From: Hondaea fermentalgiana
Lineage: Eukaryota > Sar > Bigyra > Thraustochytrida > Thraustochytriidae
Direction of reading: 5' to 3'
Length of the DNA stretch: 64,000 bases
Assembly (NCBI GenBank): GCA_014084085.1
Contig: NPFB01000084.1
Span: 147,820 to 211,819 of the forward strand
The notes beneath the pieces are model-generated. The model did not search any database and was not told where the DNA came from. It saw only the letters and a program-made list of their open reading frames with translations. The position numbers were made by a program, and so were the translations under genes. Shown here one piece after another: positions 19,968 to 28,609 of this stretch. Positions within the stretch are counted from its first letter, which is position 1, and every line of letters starts with the position of its first letter.

Positions 19968-22900
19968 ATGGATAACCGCGATGAACCGATTCCGGTGGCG
20001 AAACTCAAGGCGGCCAAGTCGAGCGCTGAAGATCTCGCGCATAGCCTGATCCCGGAGACGCTCGACAAGTGCACGGCACCGGAACCTGACGTGGAGGATG
20101 GACTCACGCAAGACGAAAAGTTCTTGGCCATTAGCCGTCTCGAAGTGTCCGGCCGCACGCGATCGTCCAAGGAAGCACAAACCCGGGAAATTTATCGTTT
20201 CGAGGGCGAAAACGCGGCGGCATCGGGCGAGGAAGAAGGCGCAACGGGGGCGTCGAGCAACGGGCCAAAGCCCAAGTCACCCGTGCTGACCTTGCGGTAC
20301 GGCTGGGTGTGCCAGTGCGGCTTTTACCCCGAGGATCTGAGCAAAAAGAACCAGGACAACCTCTTGGTGGCACCAGACTTGGGACCCAAGTACCCTGATT
20401 TGAGTCTTTTCGGCGTCTTTGACGGTCATGGGCGCTACGGCACAGAATGCAGCACATATGCCGTCGACAAATTCAGCAAATGCATGCTGCATCACAAGCA
20501 GCTACGCTCGGCTCCCGAAACCGCTTTTGAAGACTCGCTGATCAAGGTGAACAAGGAGATGCACAAGCAAAAGCGCAAGCGCAAGGGCCCCACCTTTTTT
20601 GATGACACGCTCGCAGGGACAACATGCATCTCTGCCCTCTTTGTAGAGGATGATGTGATTGTGGCCAATGTGGGTGACTCTCGGGCGATCCTTGCGTCTG
20701 ACATGGGTGGGGGACGCATCATGGCGCAGCCGCTCAGCGCCGATCAGACGCCGTACCGCGCGGACGAGCGCGATCGATGCAGACAGGCCGGCGCGGTCGT
20801 CATGACCATGGACCAGCTCGAGGGCTACAAGCCCTATGATCCGAGTGTCGAGGAATGGGGCGACGAGGAGGACGACGGCGGCGATCCACCCCGCCTGTGG
20901 CTTCCCAACAAGGGGTGCCCCGGCGTTGCTTTTACGCGGAGTCTTGGCGACGAGATGGCCGAGTCGATTGGGTGCTGCCCAAACCCGGAAGTCCTTCGCC
21001 GGAAATTGACGCCGCACGACCGCTTTATTGTCATCGCCAGTGACGGCGTCTTCGAGTTCCTTTCGTCGCAGACCGTGGTGGACATGGTTGCTAAGTTCGA
21101 CGACCCCTATGAGGCAGCGCGCGCTCTTGTGACTGAGTCGTACAAGTTGTGGCTGCACTACGAAGTGCGCACCGATGACATCACGGCTATTGTCATTTTC
21201 ACGGAGCACCACGAGGCTGCCAAGGTGGGCTTGAATAACTTAACCCCCGGACGCAGCCCGGAGATGGGCATGACCTTGTCGGCTACGGGCTCCTTTCGCA
21301 GCTACGACGCCCTCTTGGCAATGGAGAAGCAGAATCGTCCTGTGCGGCGCGAAATGTCGCGCACGAAGCGCGCGCTCATCGAGGCATCGACCGTCTTTGA
21401 AGAGGAGGAGGAAGACGATGATGACGCCGAGTCGGAGCGGCCGCCCAAGTCTGCCGAGGAGATTGAGGAGATCAAAATGGCGATTTCGACCAACTTTCTG
21501 TTCCAGCACCTCAACCCGATGCAGCTCGATGAGGTTCTGGCAGCCTTTGAGTCAAAGCCCGTCAAGGCGGGGGAGACGATCATTTCGCAAGGCGAGCACG
21601 GTGACAACTTTTACGTGGTTGGGTCCGGCGAGTACGACTGTTTTCTCAAACAAGAAGGTTCCGAGGAACAGCGCAAGGTGCACACATATGTCTCGCGCGC
21701 CGGCAGTGTGGGCAACCCTTCCTTTGGTGAGCTCGCACTCATGTATTCCAAGCCCCGTGCGGCCTCAGTGGTGGCCAAGACAGACGGCCAGCTCTGGGCT
21801 CTGGGTCGCAAGACATTCCGGCGTGTCCTGATCAAGCGCCCGAACAAGGAGCTGATTCGCGTCCTTCGCACGGTCAAGATTTTGGAGACCTTGGGCAAGG
21901 GCCAGCTCCAGCGTCTTGCGGATCAAGTGTCGGAAGTATCGTATAACGATGGCGAGACCATCATCAAGCAGGGCGACATGGGCGACACAATGTACATTGT
22001 CAAGGAAGGCGGGGTGCGATGTCTGATCTCCGAAGAGACAGATCCGGCCAAGATTGATCCGTCCAAGGGCAAGGAGGTGATGCGGCTCGAGGCAGGTAGC
22101 TACTTTGGCGAACGCTCATTGCTCAATGCCGAGCCCCGTGCCGCGAGCGTGCTCTCGGTGGGCAAGACCATTTGCTTTTACATTAGCAAAAATTCGTTCG
22201 AGCAGGTGCTCGGTCCCCTGGGGGACATCATTGCGCGCCATGCGCGAAAGCGCGAGCTCGAGAGTCTGGCAGCTGCGGATATGCCCATTCGCTGTGCCGC
22301 GGCCGGCGTTCCCTTTGACGTTCCGCTCGAGGGCGTGACGCCCAAAGCCGTGATTCATACTTCGGACACGATTCGCTACCGCGTCGTCAACGTCCGCGGC
22401 GCGGAGTCCCCCTGCACGCTGAAATCCTTTGATCGCAAGGCCGTGATGGCTGCGAAAACGGAGAACATGCCACTTCGCGACCGCGCGCTCCTACCCATTG
22501 CCGCTGTCGAGGAGCTTCCCTCGCTCATTGCTGATTCTTCGCGTCGGAGCCACGATGGTGCGTCGCAAGGTATTTCGCGTGGCCTCAGCAACCTTGGCCG
22601 CTCCGGCGCGGGTGGAAGCGCCTCGGTCAATGTGTACGAGCCGATTTTCCCCATTCTCAAGACATTTGTAGGCCACGATGGCCTGCACGTGGCTCTTGCG
22701 GGCGTTGCTTGCGGTACGCTGCACGACTTCATGGCAGAGCCCCTTGAGGAGGATGTGGTTCGTTTTGTGGCTGCTAATATTGTTGTCATTTTGGACCGTC
22801 TGCACGAGCGCAATATTCTCGCTCGTTCGATCAATCCGCAAACGCTCATGCTCAACTCGCAAGGCTACGTTTCTCTGGCAGATCTTGGTTGCGGAAAGTA

Positions 22901-23390
22901 CATGGAAGATACGAGTATTCGCACCTTTACCATGTGCGGAGATCCAGGCTATGTTGCTCCTGAGCAGGTGCTCAACGCGGGCCACGGCCTGGAGGTTGAC
23001 TTTTGGGCCTTGGGCATTCTCACCTATGAAATGCTCACATCAAAGTTGCCCTTTAACGAGACAGACCTCTTTTCGCAGATCACGAACTTTGACCCGAACT
23101 CGCTCGACTTGCCCAAAGAGCTCTCCAAGGAGGCTCGCGACTTTCTTCACGATCTTCTTCAGCCCTCGCCGGATCGCCGCCTTTCCAACCTCGAGGACAC
23201 GCGTCAGCACCCGTTTCTGGCCAAGGTTGATTTCGACGCCATTTGCACTGGAACCTTTCCCTCGCCGCTTCACGAGGCTGCGCAGAACGCCCTGCAGGAG
23301 ATTTTGACCACGCCTACTCCGCGTGAGGAGGCCATTGACTCGGGAACTCTTGAGAAGATCCCCATCTCTGCATGGTTTAAGAACTTTTGA
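19968..23390 (+). CDS. PP2C phosphatase - two cNMP-binding domains - pseudokinase fusion
   Basis: Single exon, 1,140 aa. PP2C domain about residues 105-410 with the metal-site motifs intact: NQDN, FDGHG (151-155), NVGDSRA (234-240), FTRSLGD (322-328), ASDGV (357-361) and DDI (403-405). After an acidic linker come two cyclic-nucleotide-binding domains with phosphate-binding cassettes FGELALMYSKPRAAS (about 585) and FGERSLLNAEPRAAS (about 713). The C-terminal domain is an AGC/PKG-like kinase. K819 (TLKSF), D972 (DLG) and APE (997-999) are recognisable, but the HRD loop reads ARSINPQT (952-959). The catalytic Asp, Lys and Asn are therefore replaced by Ser, Asn and Thr. The architecture is known from plants (Arabidopsis At2g20050 type), algae and stramenopiles. 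Likely role: cNMP-regulated protein dephosphorylation. The kinase part looks catalytically dead. Confidence 0.93.
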   Translation: MDNRDEPIPVAKLKAAKSSAEDLAHSLIPETLDKCTAPEPDVEDGLTQDEKFLAISRLEVSGRTRSSKEAQTREIYRFEGENAAASGEEEGATGASSNGPKPKSPVLTLRYGWVCQCGFYPEDLSKKNQDNLLVAPDLGPKYPDLSLFGVFDGHGRYGTECSTYAVDKFSKCMLHHKQLRSAPETAFEDSLIKVNKEMHKQKRKRKGPTFFDDTLAGTTCISALFVEDDVIVANVGDSRAILASDMGGGRIMAQPLSADQTPYRADERDRCRQAGAVVMTMDQLEGYKPYDPSVEEWGDEEDDGGDPPRLWLPNKGCPGVAFTRSLGDEMAESIGCCPNPEVLRRKLTPHDRFIVIASDGVFEFLSSQTVVDMVAKFDDPYEAARALVTESYKLWLHYEVRTDDITAIVIFTEHHEAAKVGLNNLTPGRSPEMGMTLSATGSFRSYDALLAMEKQNRPVRREMSRTKRALIEASTVFEEEEEDDDDAESERPPKSAEEIEEIKMAISTNFLFQHLNPMQLDEVLAAFESKPVKAGETIISQGEHGDNFYVVGSGEYDCFLKQEGSEEQRKVHTYVSRAGSVGNPSFGELALMYSKPRAASVVAKTDGQLWALGRKTFRRVLIKRPNKELIRVLRTVKILETLGKGQLQRLADQVSEVSYNDGETIIKQGDMGDTMYIVKEGGVRCLISEETDPAKIDPSKGKEVMRLEAGSYFGERSLLNAEPRAASVLSVGKTICFYISKNSFEQVLGPLGDIIARHARKRELESLAAADMPIRCAAAGVPFDVPLEGVTPKAVIHTSDTIRYRVVNVRGAESPCTLKSFDRKAVMAAKTENMPLRDRALLPIAAVEELPSLIADSSRRSHDGASQGISRGLSNLGRSGAGGSASVNVYEPIFPILKTFVGHDGLHVALAGVACGTLHDFMAEPLEEDVVRFVAANIVVILDRLHERNILARSINPQTLMLNSQGYVSLADLGCGKYMEDTSIRTFTMCGDPGYVAPEQVLNAGHGLEVDFWALGILTYEMLTSKLPFNETDLFSQITNFDPNSLDLPKELSKEARDFLHDLLQPSPDRRLSNLEDTRQHPFLAKVDFDAICTGTFPSPLHEAAQNALQEILTTPTPREEAIDSGTLEKIPISAWFKNF

Positions 23391-24533
23391 GAGAAAAAGT
23401 AAAAGAAAAAGAAGAGCAGAAACAAAGCACCAAGCATTGTGAAGGCATGTGTCGTATCGCATGATCGCCATGCCGCCCTTCGTCAGCATTATCAGTCAGC
23501 ATGCGTCATCATCGTCAACGTCATGGCATGAATGTGTAATCTTTCTTGTGGTTGTCGCCCAATAAGTATCATCATCAAGATCATTATCTTTTTAAAACCT
23601 CGATTGCTTTGGTGCAAACCTGCACAGCTTCGTTTCGTGGTTGCCATTGCGCGCAAGTTACCCATTTTATATACGTATACGATCTGGACTGAGCTGAGAG
23701 ATGATTTGCAGAAAAGCCTCACTGTTAGTGTGGCCGTATTTATCTTCAGAACCCAGCCATCTGCAGACAATACTAGGTACTTGCATTTACTTGCAGCACC
23801 GACCACGTGTAGAGAAGCCTTGTTATTGATTTTACTTGCAGCAACGGCCATCTGTAGCGACGGACACCTTGGTGGCTGCTTTCTGGTTGCTGTTTTCTTG
23901 CAGCACCTTTGCGGTCGCATTGTGCAGCACCTCTGCGGTAAATCGATCGGACACCACACACTGTGGCACCCGGGGGACTGGCTCGTGCCGTTGTTCTCCG
24001 GGTGCTACGAGTCGCCACCGCCGTGCCGGAGAGAACGCGCTCCCTCCTTCCTGTCCAGCCGCGCGTGCCGAAAGTGTCCGGAACCGGAACCCGCGGCGGC
24101 AGTTTTTCCGTTTCCCCGCGTTCGCTTTGTTACGTAGGTGCTCTGACGAGAACGCGCCGGGGAAACCGGGGGAAACTTTTGAATTTTAAACGTTTGAACG
24201 GGGAATGCAGGGAAACGAGCCGCGAGTGCGCTCTCGCTCGCCGCTCTCGCCGCGAGAGCAAACCAGAATCGCGGGAGCGGAGGAAGGCGACGGTACGACA
24301 TTCCAGCCAGCCGCGCGCGGCTTTGCGGAGAGACACGCAGCGGCGGCGCGCTAGCTCGCAGGCTCGCAGACGCTCGCTCGCGCGTCGAGACGCTAGCTCG
24401 CCCGCCCGCCGGCCACGGCGCGAGGAGGAGAGACCGGGGCCGAAGCGAGATTGGGAACCGCAGGAAAAGATTGAGAGCGCTCGTGAAAGGACTTGCGAAC
24501 TTTCTGAAGAAAGTTCGGGTCCCGCGGAGAAGA
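23391..24533. other. Intergenic region
   Basis: About 1.1 kb between the PP2C-CNB gene and the next (+) gene. It contains four imperfect copies of a TTGCAGCA-centred motif (about 23790, 23838, 23895 and 23920) and an Arg/Ser-coding GC-rich leader. No supported gene. Confidence 0.5.
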
Positions 24534-26210
24534 ATGACGACGGCGCGGAGCATGGCGCGAGTGGAGATTGTGGCGCAGCCGGAGGCGGTCTTTTGCAACG
24601 CGGAAGGCCCCATCGCAACGTACCTGCTCCGAGTGGCGTTTGTGCTTCGGTGCCGGAGCCTGGAGGCGCTCGAGTCGCTGGGGAAGGTCAAACTGAAGTT
24701 TGGTCTGTGCGCCGAAGGTTCGCGCGAAACATTCGATAAGTTCCTAGACCTGCGCCCCGAAAAGTCGACGATGGAGCTGTCCAAGGATAAAATGAGTGGA
24801 CAAGTATTTTTTCGCGTGCAAGGCATTTGCTCCAAGCACCTGAAGCAGGCCAGGTTCAAGCTTGTTATTCGCTCGCTATGCTCGCACGTGGCGGGAACCA
24901 CGTCTGCCTATTTCCTCGTTCTGACAAAACGCCGGCTTTTGCGCAAGGTGCACCGCGATATCGAGCGCGTACGACGCAGAGAGGTTCATCGTGTCATAGA
25001 CGGCTTTTTGCAGGTGTTCACGCCCAAACTCTTGTCATCGGCTTGCCTCGGAGCGTACATGACTCCATTTCTGAAAGTCTGTGGCATTTCTGAGAACGAG
25101 GCGCCTGATCATGGGTATCCCATGCTGGACCAGCAACCGCAGTTCCTTGGTCCGCTCGAAGAACCTCGTTGGTTCAAGCTTGCCGGGGCTAAGACGATGG
25201 TCAAGGTGGAGAGCACGCCGCTGGCACCAGTTAAGCAAGCGAATCAAACGTGCGCCAGGCTGAGTGCTCACAACGCTCGCAAGCGAAGCGCGCCGCTCTC
25301 GCCTTGCGTTTCTCGCAAGCAACGCAAAGCATCCAAAGGACCAATGACGAAGCTGACCGACTTGAAACGCGAAGCTTCGAGCGAGAAGGAAGCGGTTCGT
25401 TATGCACCGACGGACTCGCCGCGTTCCAAATATATTATTCGCAATCACTGCGTGACGCCCTCTCCGCCCCCCGCGTCTCCGTCCTCGTCATCCTCATTGG
25501 CAGCGGCCGCGAGAGTGCGAGGCACTACCGCTCCATCCTCATCATGCTCGACATTTGTCTCTGCCAAGCAGCTCTTTGTCTCGAATCCGACGCAGCCGCC
25601 GTCGCAGCTCTTTGGCTTCGACGACACTCTCGACATGCACGACGCTATCCCAGGAGACGCCTTTGTGCTGATGGATGCTCCCTGCACAGAGAACGACAAA
25701 GACTACGACACGGATTCGCAGGCTTCGTGCGTGCCAGAAAACGAGATCACAAGCGACGATGCAGACGCCGACTTTTTCCACGTAAGTGCCCTTGCAGACA
25801 AGCACTGGCAAGAAGACGCGAGCCTTGGTAAAGATGAAGGTCGCAGCAGTACCTTTTTGAAACGTCTCAATTCGCTTGCAAGCGAGGGTCGCTCTCCGCC
25901 CTTGGAACTAAATGCTGCAGCTTGGAGCAAGAACATGTCTATATCTGATGAAGCGGTGAGAAGGACAAAGAAGGCCGAGATCGCTGGCCAATGCGGCAAG
26001 AAGACCGAAGAACTCAAGCGAGCGGACTCTCTCGCGAGCTACTTTGACTTGAGCTCGTGGCGGCGTACTTCTTTTTCGAGCCATCGGAGTCTTACGGCGC
26101 TGCCCGAGTCTGGCATGGATAACTTTGAACCACTGCGTCTGGACCAAGTTTGGAGTACGTCAGAGCGCGGGTCGCATGAGGGCAATGACCTTGCGGACTT
26201 TATCATTTGA
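24534..26210 (+). CDS. Unrecognised protein, possible beta-sandwich N-terminal domain
   Basis: Single exon, 558 aa from the ATG at 24534 (the frame is open upstream without an ATG). I do not recognise it. Residues about 10-140 look folded, with alternating hydrophobic strands that include LRVAFVLRC, KVKLKFGL, FFRVQGI and FKLVIRSL and end in FLVLTKRRL. This distantly recalls Rel/p53-like immunoglobulin-fold DNA-binding domains, in which a sixth strand is followed by basic residues (speculative). The middle has basic patches (RKRSAPLSPCVSRKQRKASK) that could act as a nuclear signal. The rest is Ser/Asp-rich, low in complexity and probably disordered. It converges on the bHLH gene. Transcription-related function is only a guess. 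Confidence 0.65.
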   Translation: MTTARSMARVEIVAQPEAVFCNAEGPIATYLLRVAFVLRCRSLEALESLGKVKLKFGLCAEGSRETFDKFLDLRPEKSTMELSKDKMSGQVFFRVQGICSKHLKQARFKLVIRSLCSHVAGTTSAYFLVLTKRRLLRKVHRDIERVRRREVHRVIDGFLQVFTPKLLSSACLGAYMTPFLKVCGISENEAPDHGYPMLDQQPQFLGPLEEPRWFKLAGAKTMVKVESTPLAPVKQANQTCARLSAHNARKRSAPLSPCVSRKQRKASKGPMTKLTDLKREASSEKEAVRYAPTDSPRSKYIIRNHCVTPSPPPASPSSSSSLAAAARVRGTTAPSSSCSTFVSAKQLFVSNPTQPPSQLFGFDDTLDMHDAIPGDAFVLMDAPCTENDKDYDTDSQASCVPENEITSDDADADFFHVSALADKHWQEDASLGKDEGRSSTFLKRLNSLASEGRSPPLELNAAAWSKNMSISDEAVRRTKKAEIAGQCGKKTEELKRADSLASYFDLSSWRRTSFSSHRSLTALPESGMDNFEPLRLDQVWSTSERGSHEGNDLADFII

Positions 26211-26608
26211 ACAAAAGAATCAAGAGACAAGGGACAGAGAGAAAAGAAGAAAAGAAGCCTCTCTCGCATCGTTGAAGATCGAACAGAAAAATAATTCGCT
26301 CAACCTATTCATGATTCTCTCCTTTGCCATTGATTACGAATGATCATTGCAATTCAATACCTCCGTCTTGCTCGCAACTACACTTCACAAGAGTCTTTCT
26401 TGTGAGCTTTGCAAAGCAAAGCAACGCAAAGCCAAAAGGAATAACACAATGAAAGAGTAAAGTCTTTGATAGATTGATCACCCGGTTAAAGGCTAAGATG
26501 AACATGAGGAAGCGGGGCAGTGGCAGGTCGAGCACGCAAGCGTACAGCAGACTCAGCAAACAACACATAGACAAATACAAACGCCGCAGATAAAGATCGC
26601 CCCAACGC
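26211..26608. other. Convergent intergenic region
   Basis: About 400 bp, more AT-rich than its neighbours, between two convergent 3' ends. No gene seen. Confidence 0.5.
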
Positions 26609-27670
26609 TTAAAAGGAGACAGGCGGCGGAAGATCGTCGGCGGTTGTAGGCATGGGCGGCGCGAGCAAGGGCGGAGGCAAGGCGTCGTCGTTGATTTGCG
26701 CCAGCTCCTCGACCTCGTCAAAGGCCATCATTTCGTCCTTGATGGCCGTAGGGTGGTCCCAGTCCATGGGCGACATGACGTCCGGAATGTGCGAGGGAAA
26801 TTCGCTCTGTGTTTGCGGCTTGCTCGCCGCAGACCGCTCGGCGCGCGCCTGTGCGGCAGATTCAAGCATCTCTGCGGAGGCCTCGCCGCCTTCTTCCTCG
26901 ATGGCCTTGATGACAGCCATGAGAATGGTGGCCTTATCGCGGTTCTCCTTGGGGAGGCCAACGAGGTCGGCGAGTTCCTCATAGTAATCGTTTTCTTTGC
27001 TGCGACGCGCCTTTTCGCGAACAGACTTGCGTTGACGCCGGAGAATCAAACGTTGTTTGCGGCGCGCCTCGCGTTCCTCAGGCGTGAGCTTGGTGCGGCG
27101 TGACCGCGGTTTCTTGGGAACGCGCTGCTGCAGAATGGCCTCATCTCCGAGCGGAACCGGCGGAGCATCATTCTTGGGCATGTCGCTGGCCTGCGACGAC
27201 GACGCCAGCTGAACAGCATGCTTTGTAGGAGGCTGCGGCACTGACATTGGCATGGAGACGGCAGGGGTGGTGTTGTTGCCGTGATGGTCGAAGGAAGTGG
27301 GCGGAAGAGGAGGACGAAATGGGGCTGGAGCCGCAGAGGATGCTTGGCCGCTGCCGAGGTCGCTGCCGAACGGAGCGGAGCGTGGCAATGCGTAGTACGT
27401 GCCAAAGAGCTCCCCCGCGGGCGGCGGCGCAGGTGTCGGTTCGGGATGAACGTTGGCTGGACCAGCACCAGCGCCCGCGGTGTCCAGGGAAAGAATATCG
27501 AGCACCGTCTCGAGGCCGTCGGGCTTGGACGCCGACGTTGTAAAGGGGGGAGTATAATCGTTTACGCCAGAGTCGAACGCGGGAAAGAGGTCGCTCGACG
27601 GCACCATGGGGCCGCGCGGCTCCTCCTGGGCCGCGAGTTTGTCGAAAACATCGTCACCCAAGAAGGCCAT
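26609..27670 (-). CDS. bHLH transcription factor
   Basis: Single exon, 353 aa. The N-terminal 180 residues are Pro/Ala-rich and probably disordered. A basic region (about 190-225, many Arg/Lys) leads into REKARRSKENDYYEELADL, a loop and KATILMAVIKAIEE. This fits the helix-loop-helix pattern (ExxRR in the basic helix, hydrophobic heptads, Lys at the start of helix 2). There is no leucine zipper of the length needed for bZIP. The C terminus is acidic and Pro-rich, ending PPPVSF, and could be an activation domain. It diverges from the oxygenase-like gene at 28610. A 30-base G homopolymer lies about 60-90 bp upstream of its start codon. The target genes are unknown. Confidence 0.72.
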   Translation of the reverse strand: MAFLGDDVFDKLAAQEEPRGPMVPSSDLFPAFDSGVNDYTPPFTTSASKPDGLETVLDILSLDTAGAGAGPANVHPEPTPAPPPAGELFGTYYALPRSAPFGSDLGSGQASSAAPAPFRPPLPPTSFDHHGNNTTPAVSMPMSVPQPPTKHAVQLASSSQASDMPKNDAPPVPLGDEAILQQRVPKKPRSRRTKLTPEEREARRKQRLILRRQRKSVREKARRSKENDYYEELADLVGLPKENRDKATILMAVIKAIEEEGGEASAEMLESAAQARAERSAASKPQTQSEFPSHIPDVMSPMDWDHPTAIKDEMMAFDEVEELAQINDDALPPPLLAPPMPTTADDLPPPVSF

Positions 27671-27731
27671 CTTGCACGCTCGCGTCTGCGCGGTCGATCT
27701 GTGCGCGCGCCACCGCGCGAGTCAGTGGGGG

Positions 27732-27763
<32 letters not shown>

Positions 27764-28609
27764 GCGCGAGGTGGACCAAGGGATGCGAGAGGAGGGAAGG
27801 AGGCGAGGTAGGTGGTCTGCCGGCGCGAAGCGCCCAGGGCTCGCGGTCTCTGCGTTCGCGATGCGTCTCCGCGTGTACGTCGATGCAGTTAGGAGATCAA
27901 TTGGGCGGCGCGTGCCGCTTTTTCACTCTTTCGTAATTTACTTGTTTACGATCATTTCCTCGGTTAGTCTGTTTCAGTATCCGAGAATTGACGACAAACG
28001 CGGGTCGCCCCGACAACCTTGTCGAGGGCGAGCAGAAAGGATGGGACAGCAGCACGTAAGACGACCGCTCAGCTGTGTTGTCAAGTTCACAAGGTCCAGA
28101 ATTGGCTTTTCAGAAGTTGATTACTATGGCCAATCGTTCGTCGCGCGTAGTAGGTGAGTATACACACAAACAATCCAGCTCGTCTCCGAGTCCTCAGCGT
28201 CTGTCTGTCTCCGTTTCTGTGGTGGGTCAGCCAGAGCACGCCCCTGAGCGGAGACGAGACGACGCGTCCTTGGTCGGAATCCATTTTTGCTTTTCCCCCC
28301 TCCACCCGGCTTGCTCGCCATGCCCGCGCCGTCCTGCGCCGCCCCGGAAGTGACTCTTTCTCTGGCCGCTTTCTGCGGCTTTCTGGGTCAAAAAGTCACG
28401 TCGGTCAAGCGGGAAGGAGAAGGGAGAAATCGTGACACTAGTCCATTTGGACAGGGTCTGAAAGTACTAGCGCGCGGGCACCGAGAGCAAAACCAGAACG
28501 GGCGGCGCGAGCGAGGAGCTGAAAGGGGCGCGAGGAGCCGGGCACGCGAGGACACGCTTCGTTGCCGCGTGCGCGCGTGCGAGAGAGAGAGAAGGAGAAG
28601 GAGATAGAG
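27671..28609. other. Divergent intergenic region
   Basis: About 940 bp between the bHLH gene (-) and the first oxygenase-like gene (+). It contains the G30 tract, GA-rich sequence just before the ATG at 28610, and no supported gene. Confidence 0.5.
27733..27762. repeat. G30 homopolymer
   Basis: Thirty consecutive G on the plus strand, preceded by GGGGGC. It lies just upstream of the bHLH start codon. It can form a G-quadruplex and its length in the assembly is likely uncertain. Confidence 0.95.

Noticed and set aside
19135..20170. Several long frames running through the N gap
   Set aside because: They consist of Arg/Ala simple-sequence translation and X residues. No motif, and the PP2C gene start at 19968 is clear.
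23780..23945. Possible CRISPR-like or structured repeat
   Set aside because: The TTGCAGCA copies are short, unevenly spaced and imperfect. The host is eukaryotic, so this is most likely decayed tandem sequence.
24005..24901. 298-aa minus-strand frame
   Set aside because: It overlaps the start of the plus-strand gene at 24534 and reads as low-complexity Arg/Ser. No recognisable fold.
26900..27035. bZIP domain in the gene at 26609-27670
   Set aside because: The basic stretch suggested bZIP, but the following heptads are interrupted by a loop and resume with a KATIL helix, which fits bHLH.
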